This document shows, piece after piece, positions 35,984 to 41,618 of a stretch of DNA of 64,000 nt. Location: IMG/VR virus record IMGVR_UViG_3300040960_001631, positions 1 to 64,000 of that record; one strand, 5' to 3'. Source of the DNA: a virus. The translations under genes were made by a program, and so were the position numbers. Every line of letters begins with the position of its first letter. Within the stretch, counting starts at the first letter, position 1. A model generated the notes under the pieces. That model was not told the DNA's origin, made no database searches, and saw nothing but the letters and a program-made list of their open reading frames with translations.

Positions 35984-37000
35984 TTGTTTAAAAAAGCTGC
36001 TGTTTTTACAGACATTCACTTTGGTTTAAAAGGCAATAGTCGTATTCATAACGACGACTGTGAAAATTTTGTAGATTGGTTTATCGAAACTGCACATGAA
36101 AACGGTTGTGAGACTGCTATTTTCTGCGGAGATTGGCATCACAATCGTAATTCATTAAATCTTACTACAATGGACGCAACAATTCGTAGTTTAGAAAAAC
36201 TAGGGTCAGCGTTTGACAAATTTTACATGTTTGTAGGCAATCATGATTTGTATTACAAAGACAAACGTGAAGTAAGTTCTACAATATTTGGTAAACACAT
36301 TCCAGGCGTTACATTTGTAGACGAAATGCTTGTAGAAGATGATGTAGCACTTGTTCCGTGGCTTGTTGGAGACGAATGGAAAAAGATAAACAAGGTAAAA
36401 TCTAAGTACATGTTCGGACACTTTGAACTGCCTAGCTTTTATATGAACGCTATGGTACAAATGCCTGATCACGGTGAACTAAAGAGTGAACATTTTGAAA
36501 ATCAAGAGTATGTGTTCTCAGGACACTTTCACAAACGGCAGAAACAGGGTAAGATCCACTACATTGGCAATGCTTTCCCACACAACTATGCAGATGCTTG
36601 GGATGATGACCGTGGTATGATGATACTGGACAGAGAAAACGATGCTGAACCAGAGTATATCAACTGGCCACAGTGTCCAAAGTATCGTACAGTTAAGCTA
36701 TCACAGCTGATTGATGAGAAAGATACACTAATCAAGCCAAACATGTACCTTCGTGTAACATTAGACCTGCCTATTTCGTATGAAGAAGCAAGTTTTATCA
36801 AAGAAACATTTATTTCTGAATACAACTGTAGAGAAATTACACTTATTCCCCAAAAACAAATTGAAGAAATATCAACAGATTTGGATATTGCACAATTTGA
36901 AAGTGTAGATCAAATTGTAGCAAACGAAATTTCAGAATTAGATACAGAAAACTACAATAAAAAAATGTTATTAGACATTTATAATGGATTAGAGCAATAA
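35984..37000 (+). CDS. gp47: Recombination endonuclease subunit gp47 (Mre11/SbcD-like)
   Basis: A metallophosphoesterase with all expected motifs: DIHFG (D10, H12), GDWHHN (D50), GNHD (N86-D88) and GHFHKR near residue 178. With gp46 it forms the Mre11-Rad50-type nuclease that resects DNA ends for recombination-dependent replication and host DNA breakdown. The start is TTG: no ATG fits, and GGAGA sits at the right spacing. Its stop is followed directly by the gp46 ATG. Length (338 aa) matches T4 gp47. Confidence 0.92.
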   Translation: MFKKAAVFTDIHFGLKGNSRIHNDDCENFVDWFIETAHENGCETAIFCGDWHHNRNSLNLTTMDATIRSLEKLGSAFDKFYMFVGNHDLYYKDKREVSSTIFGKHIPGVTFVDEMLVEDDVALVPWLVGDEWKKINKVKSKYMFGHFELPSFYMNAMVQMPDHGELKSEHFENQEYVFSGHFHKRQKQGKIHYIGNAFPHNYADAWDDDRGMMILDRENDAEPEYINWPQCPKYRTVKLSQLIDEKDTLIKPNMYLRVTLDLPISYEEASFIKETFISEYNCREITLIPQKQIEEISTDLDIAQFESVDQIVANEISELDTENYNKKMLLDIYNGLEQ

Positions 37001-38773
37001 ATGATTAAAATTAAAGATTTAACTGTAAAAAACTTCATGAGTGTAGGTAATCAAACTCAAGCAGTTGATTTTAACCATGAGCAATTAACCCTTGTGCTTG
37101 GAGAAAACTTAGATCAAGGCGGTGACGATGCAGGATCACGTAATGGAACAGGTAAAACAACAATAATTAATGCATTATCCTATGCATTATACGGTCAAGC
37201 ACTTACAAATATCAAAAGAAACAATTTAATTAACAAAACTAACTCAAAAGGTATGTTAGTTACACTTCATTTTGAAAAAGGTGGTCAAGATTACAGAATT
37301 GAACGAGGTAGATCTCCTAATATACTTAAATTCTTTGTAAATGATCACGAACAAGAGCTCACAGACGAATCACAAGGTGATAGTCGTAAAACACAAGAAA
37401 CAATTAATGACTTGCTTGGCATGAGTCACGACATGTTTAAACATGTTGTTGCTCTTAATACATATTCAGAACCATTTTTATCAATGAGAGCAAACGATCA
37501 ACGTGCTATTATTGAGCAATTACTTGGTATTACTATACTAACTGAAAAAGCAGACGCACTTAAAGACAAAATTAAATTTACAAAAGACTCTATCACAGAA
37601 GAAACGCTAAAAATTGATGCAATAAAATCTGCAAATGAAAAAATTGAAGCTAGCATAGATGGGTTGTTTAGTAGACAACGTGCATGGACTGCAAAAAAAG
37701 AACAAGACATTTCAAAATTACAAAAAGGTATCGATGAATTAGAAAAAGTTGATATTGATCAAGAATTAGATGCACATGAAAAACTAGCAAATTGGACAGA
37801 AATGAACAATGCTATTTTGGCTCTTAATAAAGAAAAAGGCACACTAGAGAGTGCATTACTACGTGCCACTAAATCTGTTGAAAAGGCAGAAAAAGACATC
37901 GCAAATCTTGACGATGCTACTTGTTATACGTGCGGACAAGCACTACACGAAGATAAAAAAGCAGAAATTGAGTCAAGAAAAACAAAAGAACTAAACGATG
38001 CAATAGCATATCAAACAGAAGTTGCTGATAAACTAGAAGATGTGTTAAAAGGGTTAGCAGATATTGGAGATATCAACGGCAAACCTAATACATTTTACGA
38101 AACTGCTAAAGAAGCTTACGATCACAGAAGCAATGTTGACAACTTAAAGCAAGCACTTGACAATAAAGAACAAGAAGACGATCCTTATCAAGCACAAATT
38201 GATGATCTAAAAGAAACAGCACTTCAAGAAATTAATTGGGAACCAGTAAACGAACTAACTTCGTACAAGGAACACCAAGAATTTTTGTTAAAACTACTTA
38301 CAAACAAAGATTCGTTTATTCGTAAGAAGATTATTGATCAGAATCTTGCATATTTAAACAACAGGCTCACATATTATCTTGATAAACTAGGCTTACCACA
38401 CCAAGTAGTGTTCCAGAATGATCTAAATGTAGAAATTACCCAACTAGGACAAGACTTAGACTTTGATAATTTGTCAAGAGGTGAACGTAACCGCTTGATA
38501 CTTGGACTAAGTTTTGCATTCCGTGATGTTTGGGAGTCGTTATATCAAAATATTAATCTATTGTTTATTGACGAGTTGATTGATAGTGGTATGGATACTG
38601 CTGGTGTTGAGAATTCTCTAGGCATCCTTAAGAAAATGACTAGAGAACGAAACAAAAATATATTTTTAATTAGTCACAAAGACGAATTAGTAGGTCGTGT
38701 CAATCACGTACTAAAAGTTATAAAGGAAAATGGCTTTACATCATATGCAAACGATGTAGATATTGTAGAATAA
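37001..38773 (+). CDS. gp46: Recombination endonuclease subunit gp46 (Rad50/SbcC-like)
   Basis: A Walker A motif GSRNGTGKTT lies at residues 45-54. Two coiled-coil stretches flank a zinc-hook CYTC near residues 308-311. An ABC signature LSRGERNRL lies near 490, and a Walker B motif LLFIDELID near 522. This is the ATPase partner of gp47, holding and remodelling DNA ends. Length (590 aa) is close to T4 gp46 (560). It follows gp47 without a gap, so one message makes both subunits. Confidence 0.93.
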   Translation: MIKIKDLTVKNFMSVGNQTQAVDFNHEQLTLVLGENLDQGGDDAGSRNGTGKTTIINALSYALYGQALTNIKRNNLINKTNSKGMLVTLHFEKGGQDYRIERGRSPNILKFFVNDHEQELTDESQGDSRKTQETINDLLGMSHDMFKHVVALNTYSEPFLSMRANDQRAIIEQLLGITILTEKADALKDKIKFTKDSITEETLKIDAIKSANEKIEASIDGLFSRQRAWTAKKEQDISKLQKGIDELEKVDIDQELDAHEKLANWTEMNNAILALNKEKGTLESALLRATKSVEKAEKDIANLDDATCYTCGQALHEDKKAEIESRKTKELNDAIAYQTEVADKLEDVLKGLADIGDINGKPNTFYETAKEAYDHRSNVDNLKQALDNKEQEDDPYQAQIDDLKETALQEINWEPVNELTSYKEHQEFLLKLLTNKDSFIRKKIIDQNLAYLNNRLTYYLDKLGLPHQVVFQNDLNVEITQLGQDLDFDNLSRGERNRLILGLSFAFRDVWESLYQNINLLFIDELIDSGMDTAGVENSLGILKKMTRERNKNIFLISHKDELVGRVNHVLKVIKENGFTSYANDVDIVE

Positions 38774-38976
38774 TGGAAGACACTCAAGACAAACTAGTAA
38801 AGGCTTATTTAGAATACTTTAAGGCAAATGAAGTTTTTGAACAACGCAATTCTGTGCGAACTCATAGATATGTAAGAAAATGCTTACGTGATATTAGGGA
38901 TTTAGCAAAAAAACGCATGGAAGAGATACACGAAAAACACAACACTACAAGAAAAACCAAAAAAATAGAAAATTAA
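38773..38976 (+). CDS. Small basic protein downstream of gp46 (67 aa)
   Basis: It starts in a TAATG overlap with the gp46 stop. It is helical and strongly Lys/Arg-rich, with a possible coiled coil (VFEQRNSVRTHRYVRKCLRD) and no known domain. Coupling to gp46 suggests a small accessory factor of the recombination operon, perhaps nucleic-acid binding. That is inference from charge and position. Confidence 0.7.
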   Translation: MEDTQDKLVKAYLEYFKANEVFEQRNSVRTHRYVRKCLRDIRDLAKKRMEEIHEKHNTTRKTKKIEN

Positions 38977-38999
38977 AATAGGCATCGGTAAGTAAGTTC

Positions 39000-39449
39000 A
39001 TGCAGTGGACTTATGAAGGAAAACAAATTGATATAATACCTGACGAGTATGAAGGATTTGTTTATCTCATAACCAATCTTACCACTGGGCAAAAGTATGT
39101 AGGCAAAAAACTAGCAAAGTTTAAAACAACTAAGCCACCTCTCAAAGGCAAAAAAAACAAACGCAGAGGCTATAAAGAATCAGACTGGCGTGACTATTGG
39201 GGTTCATCTGATAGACTACAAGCTGATGTTGAAGCACTAGGCCCAGAAAACTTCACTAGAGAAATATTATACCTATGTAAAGGCAGAGGTGAGATGTCTT
39301 ACCTTGAGGCAAGAGAGCAGTTTGAGCGCCGTGTATTAGAAACAGATGAGTATTATAACGGAATTATTAACGTAAGAGTTGGCGGCTCAGACAAACTAAA
39401 GCAAGCTCTATTAGAACACACCATACAGGCAAAACAATCCAACACATAA
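39000..39449 (+). CDS. GIY-YIG-type endonuclease-like protein (149 aa)
   Basis: Residues 19-37 (GFVYLITNLTTGQKYVGKK) match the start of a GIY-YIG nuclease core. A 'YW.S..RL..D' segment and a C-terminal Glu-bearing helix (EAREQFERRVLE) follow as expected. T4-like phages carry related free-standing nucleases (Seg family). There is no obvious DNA-binding extension, so it may be a DNA-processing enzyme rather than a homing nuclease. The ribosome site is weak (TAAG). It ends immediately before a 524-bp non-coding stretch. Confidence 0.7.
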   Translation: MQWTYEGKQIDIIPDEYEGFVYLITNLTTGQKYVGKKLAKFKTTKPPLKGKKNKRRGYKESDWRDYWGSSDRLQADVEALGPENFTREILYLCKGRGEMSYLEAREQFERRVLETDEYYNGIINVRVGGSDKLKQALLEHTIQAKQSNT

Positions 39450-39830
39450 GGTTGGCGGGCCAGTTTAGAAATACCGCTGTGGAAAAAGCATCCGTATAGG
39501 AGCACACGTAACACGTTGAGCGGCGTTCGGTAGTAGAGCGTTTGATTGACGTAGACTGATTGTTGGCTGTCGAAAAACTGCACATTACACATAAAAACCG
39601 TATGCACTAGGAACGAAGCAACGGGTAGAAGTATAGTGTATTAGCTATAATTTAGAATTATTGCTTGTAAGCTATATTTTGATGTCGACGTAGGTTGGGA
39701 AAGGTCAGAGCCCATTGTGTAGCAGATAAACACCTACTTCCAAGTCTCGGCTGGAGCGGACTCACATGAAGCATTTTCTTGAGTTTGATGGAACCGTAAC
39801 AGGTTCCGTCTGACTGAAACAATCTACATG
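39450..39830 (+). ncRNA. Candidate structured RNA region (no gene of its own)
   Basis: No convincing coding frame exists here. Base composition is more balanced than in the genes. Several helices can be drawn: ATAATT/AATTAT at 39647-39661, with outer TAGCT (39642-39646) pairing AGCTA (39670-39674); GTAGG (39690-39694) with CCTAC (39733-39737), enclosing TGGG (39696-39699) with CCCA (39711-39714); and a perfect GGAACC/GGTTCC hairpin at 39790-39807. No sigma-70 promoter or poly-U terminator was found, so it may be part of the GIY-YIG message or a longer transcript. tRNA, tmRNA and group I intron cores were looked for and not recognised. Confidence 0.4.
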
Positions 39831-39912
39831 AAACTTAAACATTATTACTTCGTAATAATGTGTTTTCTTCATAATAACTTATATCAACAAACGAAGTGTA
39901 ATAGTTTGAGCG

Positions 39913-39942
39913 ATAGCGAAAACTTAATTCGCATAGCGAATT
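39913..39942 (+). repeat. Repeated ATAGCGAA element with hairpin before the 158-aa gene
   Basis: ATAGCGAA occurs at 39913-39920 and again at 39933-39940, 20 bp apart. The second copy forms a perfect hairpin AATTCGC-ATA-GCGAATT at 39926-39942, immediately upstream of a late promoter box. It has no T-run, so it is unlikely to be an intrinsic terminator. It could be an operator or an RNA-processing site. Confidence 0.4.
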
Positions 39943-39943
39943 A

Positions 39944-39952
39944 CATAAATAT
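39944..39952 (+). promoter_or_regulatory. Late promoter box (CATAAATAT)
   Basis: CATAAATAT lies about 22 bp upstream of the ATG at 39974, with a TAGGAGA ribosome site between. It would place the 158-aa gene in the late class, unlike the gp47/46 genes upstream. Confidence 0.5.
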
Positions 39953-39973
39953 GTTATAGGAGATATTAACACT

Positions 39974-40450
39974 ATGAAAATTAATGAAATGTCTAATTTA
40001 GAACTTGATGAATTTATCCCTTTAACTAAAAGGAGTAGGGCATTACGCAAAGCAGAGAAAAAAGGTGCTGCTGATATGCAAGCCAGTGTTGATAATCTTA
40101 AAAATGAACTAGGATCATATCTTGGCGCTCAAGGAAAGCGTGTAAAAACAGCAACAACTGATGATGTTATTGCATTTCTTAAAACAAAAAATGTAGACAC
40201 TAGTGATATTGGTACTAGTGATCCAATGACTCCAAAACGCATTGATAATATTTTTAAAGTAAAGGTGCAAAGAAAAATGTCGGGGCAACAAGTTACCCCT
40301 AAGCAAGATACTGCAACAAGTAGCAACGACGAAGAAAATCCAAAAATTAGCAATTACGCACAAGCAAGGAAACTTGCTGCTGGATTAAATGCTAAAGAAA
40401 AGCGTAGGCTTGCTGATCAACTTTTAAAAAGTATAAAAACAAAAAATTAA
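39974..40450 (+). CDS. Unknown protein (158 aa)
   Basis: No family recognised. The protein is basic and helical. It begins MKINEMSNLELDEFIPLTKR, has a Thr/Ser/Asn-rich linker around residues 105-125, and ends with a Lys-rich helix (LAAGLNAKEKRRLADQLLKS). The shape, two small helical domains joined by a linker, would suit a DNA- or head-associated protein, but this is a guess. A good ribosome site (TAGGAGA) and late box precede it. The stop overlaps by 4 bp the stop of the frameshift-extension frame on the opposite strand. Confidence 0.65.
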   Translation: MKINEMSNLELDEFIPLTKRSRALRKAEKKGAADMQASVDNLKNELGSYLGAQGKRVKTATTDDVIAFLKTKNVDTSDIGTSDPMTPKRIDNIFKVKVQRKMSGQQVTPKQDTATSSNDEENPKISNYAQARKLAAGLNAKEKRRLADQLLKSIKTKN

Positions 40451-40677
40451 AAGAAGGGCAAACCGCTTTTCTTAGTAGTTTCTAAATTATCTTTAATTAT
40501 ATCACCAATAAGTTGTTTGTCTTCGTGTGAAAGCATATATGCTTCATCAATAGTAACACCACCTCGCATATACCAACAAATCTTTAATAGTTCTGATTTA
40601 ATTTCTTTTTGGTGACTCTCAATCTTTTTGGATTCTTCTAGGATCTCACCCAGACTAAGGGGTAAGATCCTTATGCG
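40447..40677 (-). CDS. -1 frame extension of the gp26-like protein (gp51-like, 76 codons)
   Basis: This open frame has no start codon at its head. It is entered exactly by a -1 slip at the TTTTTTC heptamer at the end of the gp26-like gene. It encodes 76 residues: RIRILPLSLGEILEE, then a charged helix, then CWYMRGGVTIDEAYMLS and ending KKSGLPFF. The slipped product would be about 363 aa, against 289 for the normal product. By analogy with lambda G/GT and other tail-assembly chaperones, the extension should bind the tape measure. An internal ATG (at WYM) could also yield a short product, but it lacks a good ribosome site. Confidence 0.75.
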   Translation of the reverse strand, partial: RIRILPLSLGEILEESKKIESHQKEIKSELLKICWYMRGGVTIDEAYMLSHEDKQLIGDIIKDNLETTKKSGLPFF

Positions 40678-40686
40678 AAAAAATTT
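40641..40686 (-). promoter_or_regulatory. Programmed -1 ribosomal frameshift signal
   Basis: On the minus strand: slippery heptamer T_TTT_TTC at 40683-40677 (in-frame codons AAT TTT TTC), overlapping a second candidate A_AAT_TTT at 40686-40680. A 6-nt spacer GCATAA follows, which includes the normal stop codon. Then comes a hairpin of 11 pairs, GGATCTTACCC (40670-40660) with GGGTGAGATCC (40651-40641), one pair a G-U, and an 8-nt loop. Slippery site, spacer length and stem strength all match known -1 signals, and the frame reached is the open one. Confidence 0.8.
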
Positions 40687-41540
40687 GATTGGTCAAACAC
40701 TATTGGTACTGACCATTTAGCAGGAGCACCTTCTGCTATTTCTTCGTCAGTGCTGTGAATTTCTAATGGTTTAATAGAAAATTTATCTTTTTGTGCATTC
40801 AAATGCTCTGTAAGTTCTGTATAAAAACTTTTGTCTACATTTTCAATAAATTCTTGAATATGCGCAGGATTTGTTACAGAATCATCTCCTACGTCTATTC
40901 TTGATATACTTTTTGATATTGTAAACACAGTAAGTTCGGTAAGTTTCATAAAACTTTGATTAAACTTTTTAATTTTTTCTGAATCAGGAATACCATCGTC
41001 ATTAACAAGTGCAAAAATACGTTGTTCTTCAAAAGTTTTCATGCTAGCTTCTGTAAACTCTTCGTATGTTAGAGGTCTTAGATGTACTTTCATGTCGTTG
41101 ATTTCAAAAATATCTTCAAAGGTATTTGTTACAAGAGAATTTAATACTTGTCTTAGATCTAATGTATAGCTTTTTTCAACATTAATATTAGGAACAGTAG
41201 TATTAATATCCATCTTGTCGCCATACGTAGCTAATCTAATTGCAATTAGTACAGCGTCTAGATCAACACTTGGTAGTTTCCATGCATTTTTTATATTAGG
41301 AACACAACTTTGAATAACACTTACAGTTGCTTCGCCATTAAGAAGTGCATCAGGAGTTTTCATAGTAAGCTCGTCTTTTGCTGTCATAGCATATACTGGT
41401 AATTCACCGTTGTCTGGCATATCTAGTGTACCTGCAGGCCAGTATTTGCCTTGACTAGGTAATGTAATGTATACTTTAGCTTGTCTAAAGTATTTCTTTA
41501 GAGGATTGTCCTCATATTGTGTAGGGTTAAATTCTACCAT
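40671..41540 (-). CDS. gp26-like tail-assembly-chaperone candidate (289 aa, normal frame)
   Basis: Motifs YITLPSQGKYWPAGTLDM, AMTAKDELTMKTPDALLNGE, IQSCVPNIKNAWKLPSVDLD, VHLRPLTYEEFTEASMKTFE and a C-terminal FDQSNFFA are those I know from proteins annotated as gp26 (baseplate hub) in marine T4-like phages. The frameshift signal at its 3' end and the tape-measure gene directly divergent from its start suggest the classical tail-assembly chaperone role: keeping the tape measure soluble until tail tube forms around it. The ATG at 41540 has GGAGAT 4 bp upstream and a late box at 41585-41592. The hub assignment in T4 is old knowledge. The chaperone role is inference. Confidence 0.8.
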   Translation of the reverse strand: MVEFNPTQYEDNPLKKYFRQAKVYITLPSQGKYWPAGTLDMPDNGELPVYAMTAKDELTMKTPDALLNGEATVSVIQSCVPNIKNAWKLPSVDLDAVLIAIRLATYGDKMDINTTVPNINVEKSYTLDLRQVLNSLVTNTFEDIFEINDMKVHLRPLTYEEFTEASMKTFEEQRIFALVNDDGIPDSEKIKKFNQSFMKLTELTVFTISKSISRIDVGDDSVTNPAHIQEFIENVDKSFYTELTEHLNAQKDKFSIKPLEIHSTDEEIAEGAPAKWSVPIVFDQSNFFA

Positions 41541-41551
41541 GATTATCTCCG

Positions 41552-41560
41552 TATAAATAC
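41552..41560 (+). promoter_or_regulatory. Late promoter of the tape-measure/head operon (TATAAATAC)
   Basis: An exact TATAAATAC reads rightward toward the tape-measure start at 41619, leaving a ~50-nt leader. It lies inside the leader of the divergent gp26-like transcript. Confidence 0.65.
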
Positions 41561-41584
41561 AATTATAAAAATATGTATCTATTT

Positions 41585-41592
41585 TATTTATA
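41585..41592 (-). promoter_or_regulatory. Late promoter of the gp26-like gene (TATAAATA)
   Basis: An exact TATAAATA on the minus strand reads leftward to the ATG at 41540. It and the plus-strand box at 41552 point toward each other across about 30 bp, so the two leader RNAs overlap and are complementary. Confidence 0.6.
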
Positions 41593-41618
41593 TACGTAGT
41601 TAACTAGGAATTAATGTT

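Noticed and set aside
39450-39600. Possible tRNA: a D-arm-like GTTC-GGTAGTA-GAGC segment
   Set aside because: No matching acceptor stem, no T-arm motif of the GGTTCGA type and no anticodon stem could be aligned around it.
39450-39830. Group I intron or tmRNA next to the GIY-YIG gene
   Set aside because: No recognisable P-Q-R-S core, no tmRNA ends and no interrupted gene on either side.
40641-40670. The 11-pair hairpin as a rho-independent terminator of the gp26-like gene
   Set aside because: No T-run follows it, the open -1 frame runs through it, and its spacing to the slippery heptamer fits a frameshift stimulator better.
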